Source: Epiperipatus broadwayi
Taxonomy: Eukaryota; Onychophora; Udeonychophora; Euonychophora; Peripatidae
Direction: 5' to 3'
Assembly: GCA_028023455.1 (NCBI GenBank)
Contig: JAQFVV010006352.1
Span: 2,128,204-2,192,203 of the forward strand
Length of the DNA: 64,000 nucleotides
Under the pieces are notes generated by a model. The model was not told the DNA's origin. It saw nothing but the letters and a program-made list of their open reading frames with translations, and made no database searches. Shown piece by piece: positions 37,919 to 48,275 of the stretch. The translations under genes were made by a program, and so were the position numbers. The stretch's first letter is position 1. Each line of letters starts with the position of its first letter.

Positions 37919-38121
37919 TTGCTTTGACATTTTAAAAACTCTAAGATTGTTATTTATTTACTATTATTAACTTTAATCATTCTTAATTATTCAAACTAAC
38001 TTGATACTCATTTTTACATTTATTTCCTTAAACTTTGTTAAACACTTTCCATTATTCCGAATCCATGGTCGTTATAAACTAGGTCAAACCGGCGAATCCG
38101 TCAGATTACATACCCATATTT

Positions 38122-38805
38122 TTAATTTTTGTCTGGCGGTTCTTTATTATTCAGCCCTCCAAATAACTTTAGTGATCTAGTGTTAAACGTTCCTTTTTCT
38201 ATATTACCTTTGGCTATCACAAAGGCATTGAAGTCAGTTTGATGGACTATACTATATGGGCTTTTGTAAATCATCTGATTTTTTTTATAAATGTATTTCC
38301 GACGATGACTCATGGAGTTATTTGTAATGTGCATGTTCGCACTCAGCTGGTCTGGCTTTTTTATTTCAGTTTGTGGGATATTTTGACTACGATTTATTTG
38401 ATTTACTTTTACAGTTAAATTTATAACTTCAACTTTTATTTCTACAATTATTTTTCTATCTTCTATCTTATTTTTTTCTATTGCTTGGTAAGCAGTCTCT
38501 ATTTTATTCTCTACTTGTGTTTTAATTTCTTCTATTTCTTCCCTAATTTCTTCTTTTATTTTATTCTGGCCCATTTCGATCAGGTCCTTTAACTTTTCAA
38601 GCATTTCAGCTTGCCCTTCCAATTTACTCTTCATTTCATTATTTTGGTTTTTAAGCTCTTCGGCTATTTTTTTATATTCTTCTGCTGTTTCTTTTTGTTT
38701 TTCGAACATGCACGTTAATAAAGCTATGATTTCTCTTTTTCCCTTGTTGGGAATATTTTCTATATTTTTACCTTGAGCCTCCATTTTGGCTTTATTTCTT
38801 ATCAT
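38122..38805 (-). CDS. Gag-like coiled-coil ORF of LTR element 1
   Basis: This is a 227-codon intact ORF about 390 bases downstream of the primer-binding site, the place of gag. Residues 1-130 are rich in Lys, Glu and Gln with heptad-like spacing (EEYKKIAEELKNQ, EEIREEIEEIKTQ), predicting a long coiled coil. The C-terminal 60 residues (RRKYIYKK, FNAFVIAKG, LKLFGGLNN) lack a CCHC knuckle. I infer a structural nucleic-acid-associated protein. A host-derived or ORF1-like protein is the alternative. Start chosen at 38805; the Met at residue 8 is an alternative. Confidence 0.55.
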   Translation of the reverse strand: MIRNKAKMEAQGKNIENIPNKGKREIIALLTCMFEKQKETAEEYKKIAEELKNQNNEMKSKLEGQAEMLEKLKDLIEMGQNKIKEEIREEIEEIKTQVENKIETAYQAIEKNKIEDRKIIVEIKVEVINLTVKVNQINRSQNIPQTEIKKPDQLSANMHITNNSMSHRRKYIYKKNQMIYKSPYSIVHQTDFNAFVIAKGNIEKGTFNTRSLKLFGGLNNKEPPDKN

Positions 38806-39169
38806 TTATAATTTTAAACACTTTTTTATCATTATTTTTGATACCATTTTATTTTAATAAGTTTACTAATTTCTATTTTATTTATTTCTTTCTAAACTGG
38901 AAATACACGCTGGCTCCGCTCTCTTTTGTCCGTTTACCCTACCTGATCTTAATGCTTTAACTCCGCCCAGACACCCAACTGTCATTTATTTAACAGAACG
39001 TAAATAGCACAAAATCTCTTTTCATTTAAAGAAGTAAGAAAAAAAATTTCGGTCAATTCTTTTTTTTATTTTTAGTTTAATACATTTTTACCTACGTAAT
39101 TTAGATTTCTTTAAGGTTTTTATCTTTAAACAAGAAACACAACATTTATTTACTGTTATTTCTTAGGTT

Positions 39170-39194
39170 CAGCCCCAAACGTTGGGTAAAGCCA
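39170..39194 (-). other. Primer-binding site candidate of LTR element 1
   Basis: Four bases inside the LTR end (CCCGGTACA, then taaa) the minus strand reads tggctttacccaacgtttgg. The leading TGG is the complement of tRNA CCA, and the cccaacg..tgggg pattern resembles leader sequences of Metaviridae. The cognate tRNA is not identified. Confidence 0.6.
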
Positions 39195-39198
39195 TTTA

Positions 39199-39505
39199 TG
39201 TACCGGGTCGAACCGCTGAAACCACCTACTTATACGTATATATAAGTTTTGGCCGGTTTCAAACTCCTTCACAATACATTTATAATATTATAAAGGTTAG
39301 GTGAACGAACCGCCACGTTCGAGCAAAATGGGAGATCTTATTAATAGCTTTAACTATCAACAATGGCCCATCTCGGCTGCTAGATTCAAACCCCTACCAT
39401 CCAAATACTTTATTTGTTTCGGGGTAAACCCCGGGGCGCCAGCTAGTCTGAAGACTAACATATTCGGGTAGTAGGCTCATAATCCAGCGCTCGAAACAAT
39501 TCCTT
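39199..39505 (-). mobile_element. LTR element 1: truncated 5' LTR (last ~305 bp)
   Basis: This is a nearly exact copy of 35085-35392 in the same orientation. Only the 3' end of the LTR is present. At 39500-39505 the match stops at an cttaa/tttaa microhomology and the sequence changes to a fragment of the gag ORF. Confidence 0.88.
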
Positions 39506-39552
39506 TAAGCTCTTCGGCTATTTTTTTTTTTTTTTTTTTTAATTATAAAGAA
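39503..39552 (-). other. Chimeric junction: gag fragment and poly(T)
   Basis: The sequence ttaagctcttcggctattttt also occurs at 38652-38675 inside the Gag-like ORF. A run of T follows, then the inverted LTR copy starts. It looks like a template-switch product between element RNAs or cDNAs. Confidence 0.7.
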
Positions 39553-41098
39553 AATTGGCACATGTATATAAAATAATTTTGGATAAAAATTATTATCAAA
39601 ATCTTTCGGAAAAAAGAATTTGAAAGTTCAATTAATTACTTTAAAGAGGGGAGAGGGAGTTTTCCTATAAAAAAAAAAAAAAAAACAAACTAAGAGTTTC
39701 GTAAAAAGTTAAAATTATTAAGATATAAAAAAAAAAAAAAAATCTCTTTTCATTCCAGTTTATTGTAATAGATTATATTAGTGCGTACGAATGTAAACAA
39801 AAGTATGCATGTAAGAATAATATAAAAAAAAGAAAAATGAATAAAGAAATGAAATGTATTTCAAAAGAAACACAATGGTGGACTGCTAATTAAAGATATG
39901 AAAACAACACATTTTAAAATAGCTACTACTAATAAAATATTCAATCGAAAAACACGTTGTCATAATAATTAATCTAAAGGAATTTCGACAACACGTATTG
40001 CCGGAGGATATTAAAACAAAAACACGTCGCAGGTATAAATAGACTTTTTTTTGTTTATCAGTTCAGTTGGAGTTTGAAATTCAGTCTAGTTTTACTGTGT
40101 CAGTTTACAGAAATGCAGTGCTGAAAAGCTTTTGGAAATATACGCTTGCGCTCCAGCCTTGTTAGTCCAATAAGACCATCAAAACCTGCCTGAGAAATAA
40201 TGTCTGGATAACAACACAGAAACCCTCCGTCAAAACGTGCAGCTGTCTCCAAGAAGAAACCAACGGATTACCATAAATTCTCTTCCATAAACAAAATCTA
40301 ACCGGTTAGATACAATCCATTAGAAGCAGCAGAAGTAGCCACCGACAAGAAAAAAAAAATCCTAGGTATCTGTTTTATTATTATTATTTACCAGTAGTAG
40401 TCACCACTGTAATCCGTAAATATTGAAGATTAACATTATATGAACTCTATCATACATAAAAGGAACTATTGATGTGTGTGCGAGAGTCTCAAATGTCATT
40501 AATGCTTTATTATTATTTTTGCGAATGAGAGTTAATTTAAATGTCTAAGATTATGTTGCTTTGTTCATGAAATATCCTATCATATGTAAATTTAAAATGT
40601 GCGTGTGTGAAATTTGGATTTATAAAATGTTTAGAATGCGTTGATGTTGGTTAGTAAATTATATTTAAACTTAATTGATGTTGATTGAAATAAATTATTT
40701 TTAAATTTAAACTTGATCTGTCGGTCAATTCTTTTTATCAATATCTTATTAGCAATAAATATCATTGATTAAAATTAGACTGGGCTGGTTAAGGGAATTG
40801 TTTCGAGCGCTGGATTATGAGCCTACTACCCGAATATGTTAGTCTTCAGACTAGCTGGCACCCCGGGGTTTACCCCGAAAGAAATAAAGTATTTGGATGG
40901 TAGGGGTTTGAATCTAGCAGCCGAGATGGGCCATTGTTGATAGTTAAAGCTATTAATAAGATCTCCCATTTTGCTCGAACGTGCCGGTTCGTTCACCTAA
41001 CCTTTATAATATTATAAATGTATTGTGAAGGAGTTTGAAACCGGCCAAAACTTATATATACGTATAAGTAGGTGGTTTCAGCGGTTCGACCCGGTACA
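39553..41098 (+). mobile_element. Inverted extra LTR copy of element 1
   Basis: This is the reverse complement of 35085-36630 with few differences, including the TATA box (GTATAAATAG at 40033-40042) and the terminal CCCGGTACA at 41098. It lacks about the first 15-20 bp of the LTR. It is flanked on the right by (TA)n, which leads into the 3' end of the LINE at 41118. The two ~1.54-kb arms form a large inverted repeat with a 2.9-kb spacer. Confidence 0.88.
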
Positions 41099-41117
41099 AT
41101 ATATATATATATATATC

Positions 41118-43440
41118 ATTAACCATTATCAATCCACTGCAGGATGAAGGTCTCCCCAAATAAAATGCATCTTCTCCGATTTTTAGCTTCTCTTCTTCAC
41201 ATCACTCTTGCACACTTTCTTATTTCATCCTTCCATCTCACAAGTGGCCTCTTTCTGGGTCTTTTATAATCTCTTGGAATCCAGTTTAAGATTTCAATTT
41301 TCCGTCCATTATCATCTCTTCTAGCAATATACCTAATCCAACTTCACTTCCGTCTTTTAATTTTTTCAATGAAATCAGTAACACCTGTTTGTTCTCTTAC
41401 GCATATATTATGTTTTCGATTTCTTCTTGTTACTCCCAACGTGCATCTCTCCATATATCTTTGAGTGGTCTAAAGTCTCTGTATTGCTCTTCTATTAAGT
41501 TTTCAAGTCTCAGATTCATAAGTAAGAACTGGTAAAACACATTTATTAAAAACCTTCCTTTTCAAACACATAGGCGTATTTCCTTTTAGTATCAAGTTAT
41601 TTCTACCAAAAGCACTTCAACCAAGTTTAATTCTATGATTAATTTCATCCATTATATTTCTATCTGTATTAATAATCTGACCAAGGTATTTGTAACTGTT
41701 AACTTTTAACTCATCATAATCAATCTTTATTTTCATAGTCCTACTTTTCTATTTTAATCTAATAATTCCTGCAACATTTCCTGCAGCTCTAAAGCATTAT
41801 TTGCAAAAACAACTACATCATCTGCAAAATGTAAATGACTTAAATAATCTACTTTACTTTCACTCCTTTAGCTTCCCATTTTAATCCACAAAATACTTCT
41901 TACCACACTGCTTTAAAACTTTTGGAGATATGGAGTCACCCTATCTTACACTTTTTTCAATGTTGAATTTCCTAGTATCATTATGTAATCTAATTGTTAA
42001 TCTTGAATTTTTATAAATATTCTTTAAAATATGACAATATTGTGGATCTGTATCTTGATGATCCAATGCTTTAATCACTGAAGAAATGTTTATAGAATCA
42101 AATGACTTTTCATAATCTACAAATCCAAAACATAATGGTAACTCATATTCATTTGTTTTTTTTATAATTTCTTTCAATACATGAATATGATCTACTGTAT
42201 GAAAACCACTTTTAAATCCAGCTTGTTCTCTTGGTTGGTGGAAATCCAATGTTTTCTTTAGACGAGTTGTATTTATCTTGGTAAAAATTTTGTATAAAAC
42301 TGATAAAAGGCTGATAGGTCTATAATTTCTAATATCTTCTGTAACACCTTTTTTTAAATATTAATATTATTACTGCATTCTTCCAATCATCTGCTACATC
42401 TTTATCATTTAGATATTTGGTATATAACTTTGCTAAAAAAATTATATTTCTTCACCTGCTTCTTTTAATATATCAATCATAATTTCTTCATTACCTGGAG
42501 CCACTCCTTTCTTCATACATTTACTTGCATGTCCCACTTCTTCATTTAAAATTCTGGGCAGTTTGGAAGATGTAATAGATATAGGAAATACTTGTTCTTT
42601 ATTACTATATAATTCTTGATAAAAGTCTTCTACCCATTTCATGATGTCATCTCTCCTTTTAGTAATAATTCCATGTTTTTTTTTTATTGCAGATATAAAT
42701 TTCCTACCAGGACCAAAATGTTGTTTCACATTTTTGAGACTTTTATTCTCTTCTACATCTTTTTTTGCTAGTTCACAGTTATACTTTTTTATATCATTTT
42801 CAACTCTTTTCCGCACTATTTTAAAAAATTTGAGATATTCAATCCTTTTTAATGTATAATTTTTGTATATTTTCATATTCTTTTTTTTCTTCATAAATTC
42901 TCTAGTCTCATTAGAAATTTTATTAATTAATTGCTCCTTTTTTTTACTAGCTATCTTTGTTGCAGTTTTTAAAAGTGTATCAGTTATTTTCATATTAATT
43001 TCATTCAAATCCGAATCATGTTCAAAATCTACTAATACTTAAAACTGATCTGTAAGTTCTAATTTACATTGATTAGAATGTTTCTAAAGAATAGGAATAT
43101 TAACTGTAAGTATTGTTTTTCTTAATAATTTTTGTTTCTCTAGTTTTGCATTAACACATATCTTACATCCTACTAATCGATGATCACTTCCTGTGTTAAA
43201 TTTATTAAGAACATTACAATCTTGAAATATGTATTTTCAGTTACTCAAAATATAATCCAATTCTTCTGTATCTTCATTTGGATGCTTCCATGTCCATTTC
43301 CTTTTAACATTTTTCTCAAATAAAGAATTCATAATATAAAGTTTTTCTTTTTCTGCAAACTCCACAAGTCTATGTCCTCTCTCATTTCTATTACTATAAC
43401 CAAAATTACCTACAGCACTTTCATCTTTCATTTGTTTCTA
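41118..43440 (-). pseudogene. RTE/BovB-like LINE, 5'-truncated (endonuclease end, RT, C-terminal region)
   Basis: The minus-strand order starts with the tail of an apurinic-type endonuclease (SAVGNFGYSNRNERGHRLVEF shortened: NFGYSNRNERG, KRKWTWKHPNEDTEELDYIL at 43437-43237, then SDHRLVG with the catalytic His). A linker ORF follows (43008-42442, ending in KKGVAPGNEEI). RT blocks come next: REQAGFKSGFHTVDHI, FVDYEKSFDSI (motif A, 42249-41941), then frameshifted GDSISPK and LHFADDVVVFA (motif C). The C-terminal WVGHIARR-type tail is also recognisable. Several frameshifts and stops make it inactive. It begins inside the endonuclease, the usual 5' truncation. Confidence 0.9.
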
Positions 43441-43765
43441 GCATTAAAGTCTCATATACTAATTTTAAAATGTTTATATATATATATAGAGAGAGAGAAA
43501 GAAAGATTTCCTAGAGTAATATTTACAAACTTTTAAATGTATTTTTTTATATATCTAAAATAAATGAGCGGCAAATACCTGATATATAAACAACTCAGTA
43601 TTTGTGAAATAATGTTCTCTATATGCATAACAAAAAATGCATCAGGAACATTAAATGATTGTTGTTTTTTTTTTTTTTTTGTATAAGAACAAAGTACACC
43701 TGGGTCTTTTTTTACATGGATTTATTTAACGCGATTTTGAAGTTAAGCAATTCACATTTCTCCGG

Positions 43766-43861
43766 AAGTCGAACTCCGATAATGCGCTATTACTTTAAAT
43801 AATAAATTTTGCACACTTACGTCATATTGAAAGTAATAGCACATTATTGGAATTCGACTTT
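43766..43861. mobile_element. Short palindromic MITE
   Basis: Arms aagtcgaactccgataatgc then gctattacttt, and their inverted partner (gaattcgac with near-identical interior), flank a ~35-bp centre. No coding potential. Confidence 0.6.
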
Positions 43862-43869
43862 CATCTTAG

Positions 43870-45300
43870 TAATTTCAATATTTTCAGTGCTTTATAATAG
43901 TAAGATTTTATGCAATAATGAAATTAAAATCATGATTTCCACATTTTATGTATACACACATTAAATTTTACAAGATTATAATTTAAATTTGTTCAAACAT
44001 TGTGCATGTTAATTTTGCATTTTAAATCACATTCTGTTTTTGCTTTTTAAAAAAGAACGTAATCAATTATTAATAATTTACTGTTCGCAAGTTTATTTTT
44101 AAAAGGTGATTAATAGCAGTGGGCACAATTAAAATTGAAAATTAAAGACAAAAATAAGAATTTAATTTTTAGTTGTTAGATTAATTACTAATTACGTTGT
44201 CATCTTTTATTTATGATAACTATTATTTAGATAATTAATTTCATTCTTTTTCTACCCGAAAATTAGAGATCTCACATTATTTATATAGAAAATGTGTTGA
44301 TACATTTAAATAACAAATATATTATAGTCGATATTTGTTATAATTTTGTAAAATATTACTACTTCTTTGTGAGTCAATGAACAATTTTGCTGAATATCTC
44401 TATTATTTAGCAGACTCGCAAACAATATTCAAATCATTACAATTTAATGTATATAAATATTAGCCAATTTGATTATGATGAGAATGATGATATATATATA
44501 TAGCCTAAGTACAGGTCCTCAACACCTATATATTTTTTCTTAGATTTGTATTAATGAAATTATATATATATATTATTAATTAAATGAAAAATTTTTTGTT
44601 TGTATATTTCCGTCTAAAAAAGGCCATTTTCATGATTTTCATTTAAAGATGTATTGTTTGGTAAAATAAAAAAATTGTAACTTAAATTTTAATACAAAGA
44701 AGCAATTTTTTAAAAAGAAAATGAAATATTATATATCTAATTCACTTTTAGGATTAATAAATAAAAGATACTTTTTGTTTCAAACGGTATGATACAATAA
44801 GGATTTTATTAGGATTATTTATTTTGCATTTTTAAGTAAATTAATCTAATAAAGGAAATATATAGTTTTATTAAATATATATATACTGATGTTTTTAAAA
44901 TAATAATGAGTAAGAATAAAGTTTAAATATAAATGGTTTTATTCCTATAAATAATAACAATATGAACAATCAAAAATAAAAGTGAAAATAAATATTGACT
45001 CAACATTTATAAGGACCTCTGCAAAGCGATTCACACTATATTATTATCATTTTTTGTTTATAAAGTTATGGTCTAACAGTTTGACCAAATCTTCAAAGCC
45101 TGCATATAAGCTGAAAATTTGATAATATGTTTTTTAGTCTAAACATATATAAGTGTTTACTATTATGCCTTAAGAATTTTCAAAATAATCTGCATATATC
45201 AAAGAAAAAAATGAATGCTAGTTCCAGTAAGATAAACTGAAATGTTTATTACTGTAGAATTGAAAAAAAAATGGTAGCAATAAAAAAGTAATTTTATTCT
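43870..45300. other. Intron sequence without recognised element
   Basis: AT-rich, with short TA tracts at about 44491 and 44880. Confidence 0.4.
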
Positions 45301-45306
45301 ATTTAC

Positions 45307-45430
45307 CTGTAAAGCAGAGCTTTCTGAAGAAATTGTATCAAAGTAAAGAATATCACTCATATAGATTGTGACGTTGTCAAAGGCTTCTGGCTCTACAACG
45401 TTTCCATTAATCAATTGAGAAGCTACACTT
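45307..45430 (-). CDS. Guanylate cyclase catalytic domain exon B (first metal-binding Asp)
   Basis: This is the start of the class III nucleotide cyclase domain, which converts GTP to cGMP at the cytoplasmic face of the membrane. The exon reads VASQLINGN, then VEPEAFDNVTIY, then MSDILYFDTISSESSALQ. The family consensus at the metal loop is FSDIVGFT. Here the metal-binding Asp and the following Ile are kept, but the V-G-F-T stretch is replaced by L-Y-F-D, so the usual glycine is tyrosine. The acceptor AG lies at 45432-45431 and the donor GTAAAT begins at 45306. Length is 1 + 41 codons, in phase with both neighbours. No stop or frameshift is seen, so the change looks like real sequence rather than decay. 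Confidence 0.95.
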
Positions 45431-45670
45431 CTAATATATAAAAAAATAATTTTAATTATTATATTTCCTAAATAAGTCGCTAAAAATTTGCATCTTTTTA
45501 TTTTTTAAGTTTTTATTAATTTATTTGATAGTTTAGTTATTTAGCATTCTTATTCAACCTATAAAATCTAATTGTTATTATTTATTATTTGTTAATACAA
45601 ACATGCAATAAATATATTTTCTTATATATATATGCTATTATTAATTTTAATATTTTCACGAATAAAGGAA

Positions 45671-45904
45671 TTCATAGTATTATTTTCGGGAGCTTCCCTG
45701 TAATAAAAATATAATAGCTAAATGGCTGCTATTTCAGTACAATAACAAGTACTTTTTTCAGAGCTTTTTCTTTCTCAAATCATAAGAATTTTGATTTGAG
45801 AAAGAAGAAGCTTTGAGAAAAGGACTTCTGATTTAACTGACATGCCAGCTATTTAGCTATGAAATTTTTATTTTATGAAAGCTCCCAGAAATAATACTAT
45901 GAAT
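45671..45904. mobile_element. Palindromic MITE, ~115-bp arms
   Basis: The left arm ttcatagtattatttt..gggagctt and onward matches the reverse complement of the right arm, including atagctaaat(g/a)gctg and a central ctttttctttctcaaat/atttgagaaagaagaa pair. It sits directly 5' of the PLE at 45962. Confidence 0.75.
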
Positions 45905-45961
45905 ATACTATTATTTATAAACAATCCTATTATTTTTAATAAATAATAAATATTTTTAATA

Positions 45962-48275
45962 AATAATTCCAAAGATGCAATAGAAAAAGATCAAACCCAT
46001 CATGTGGTCTATAAAATGGCATGACCTCAATTAGGCTGCCAAGGCATCTTACTACGGTGAGACTCGGGCTAATCTTAATACAAGAATTTACCAACACAGG
46101 TATGTATACAACAGGGTTAAAAATAAAAATGAAGGAACATCAGTATTCTGAGACCATCAACAAGCTACAGGCCTTGTATTTGAACCTATTTCTTCCCAAA
46201 TAATTTGTACAGAGCAGAGAAGAGTGATGCCAAAAGAAAAGTTAAAGAAGTTTTTTACATTGCAAATGATCCCAGTGCCATTAATAAAAGAGAGGCATGC
46301 TTTGCTCTCTCTAAACAATGGACTAATTAAATATTCAAACTCACATGCATATGTGTACAATAAATCAACAGTATTCATTCACAAAGCTATGAGTTTGAGA
46401 TTAGAACATTAAATCTCGAAAGTGCTAAGCAGTCCTATTACACATTATTTTAAGTATAATTATAGCTTCACTAATGCATGCAAAAAATGTCGCATATTTG
46501 TAATTACAAATTTTTACTAATGAAGAGAAAAAGAATTTATTACATAAATGAATCAACTTGATTGGCAATGGCAGATTATGAGGGTAAGTAATTCTATTGG
46601 TACTTTGAATCAAAGACTCTCCTTTTTACAAAAATGCCAATAGTACAATATTATTCCAAATTGCTGTAGAGTAAAAATTAACCGATGCATATATAATCAC
46701 GATACTGTTACTAGAAAAACGCAAACATAATTGCTTGCAATTATAACAAAGGGATGTAAAAACACTCTAAAGAAAGTAAATAAGCAATGGAATAGAATGA
46801 CCGCTCATGGAATAATTCCCAACTACATTATTAATAAGCGCAAAAAACTAGTGCTGAATTTAACAGTTAAATTCATGAAGAAACTAAAATTTTTAGTACA
46901 CAAGCAAAATATAGAAATAACACCTACCAATGCAGCAGTTACATATATAAACAGAACAACGATAAATCCTTCGGAAGAAATTAGAAACATTCTTCAGCTA
47001 GGGCATAAATTCATTGGGGGTCAATGGACACAGCCAAAAATGGAAATTATGGCTGATATCGAGGCTGGTCTTATAAACGAACCCTGAAAAGAAAAGGTTA
47101 TAGAACAGATTGTAAAAATTATTAAACATAAAAATTTGCTACCCAAGTATAACAATTGGCATGACAAAATTAATAAAACTAAACAATTTCTAGAAAGTAA
47201 CTCAATTGTATGTATCAACGAAGATAAAGACAAAAGATTCGTCTTGATTTCAAGAGCTGAGTACACAAACAAAATGAAAGAGCAGATCAACAAACTTAAG
47301 TTCACTTGCATAATAGAAAACAATAATAAAATCAAAAAAGATAGATTCATATCCAACATATTAAGGACTCATAAAGATAAAACCCTGTCTAGGGCTGAAT
47401 ATTTCTGAATCTATCGATCATCTTCCATACTACCTAGAATGTTTGCCAACATAAAACTGCATAAAGAAAACTCTCCTCTCAGATTAATGCTCAACTTTGG
47501 AGGCATCCACTATTTCCAAACTGCAAAAATGATCAACCTATGGCTTGTAGATTCCCTGGGATTTGGAAACCACACTGTCAAATTATCATTTGAATTTGTG
47601 GAAAGAATAAAAAATGCTAAAATAGATTTGGAACACAAAATGACTGTATGCAATGTGAATGAACTTTACGGCTCAATTAACAGAAAAACCTCCATTATCA
47701 TTATCAAAGATGAGTTTATTAAGAAAAATTATCCAACAAAACGAATTGATTTTATAATAGAATTCTTGAAGTGGCTGGATAACAATATATTGGCTAAATT
47801 TGAAAACAAATGGTATATTATGAATGACAATTGGCCAATGGGATTGCCAATGAGTGGAATTGTTGCTAGTATCATCATAAACCATTACAAGAGCCAAATT
47901 CTTCCAAAACATTTCACAACAGATCCAACTCTCATATACATTCGATATGTTGATGACATTTTTATTGCAGCAAAACCTTCCACCATTATCAACATACAAA
48001 ATGAATTTTGAGCCATCTCAGGATTAACCCTCAGTAGAACTGATGAAAACAAGGAACAAGAAATAAAATATTTAGACTTGTTAATAACAAAAGAAAACAC
48101 ATACCTAAATTATAAAATGATGGTTAAACCACTGCACATAAGAGGTTACACAAGTCCAAAGTCTAACATCTCCAACATATACAAATGGTCAGGTATGAAT
48201 GCTTTACTATTCAGAAATCACCATTTATGGAAATACATAGCGGATAGGAAAAACAACATCTCACTACATGAATAA
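45962..48275 (+). pseudogene. Penelope-like element with N-terminal GIY-YIG endonuclease (Naiad-type order)
   Basis: Plus strand, 5' to 3': EKDQTHHVVYKMA then TGA then PQ, a one-base frameshift, YYGETRANLNTRIYQHRY (GIY-YIG catalytic start), LIKERHALLSLNNG and SHAYVYNKSTVFIH; a CKKC patch near 46488; then from 46731 one frame to 48275 carrying the RT. RT landmarks are IKLHKENSPLR, CNVNELYGSI (motif A, where the catalytic Asp is Asn), NWPMGLPMSGIV (motif B), IRYVDDIFI (motif C) and EIKYLDLLITKE. No endonuclease follows the RT. Putting the nuclease before the RT is the order described for Naiad PLEs. The section 46410-46730 has mixed stops and frameshifts. The RT frame has only three stops, all TGA (47085, 47406, 48009). 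The element is inactive. Confidence 0.85.

Noticed and set aside
43766-43861. Bidirectional terminator-like hairpin
   Set aside because: Terminator logic does not apply to this eukaryotic sequence; a palindromic MITE explains the inverted repeat.
47021-48100. Several minus-strand ORFs (47359-47021, 47999-47673, 48100-47885)
   Set aside because: Shadows of the plus-strand PLE reverse transcriptase.
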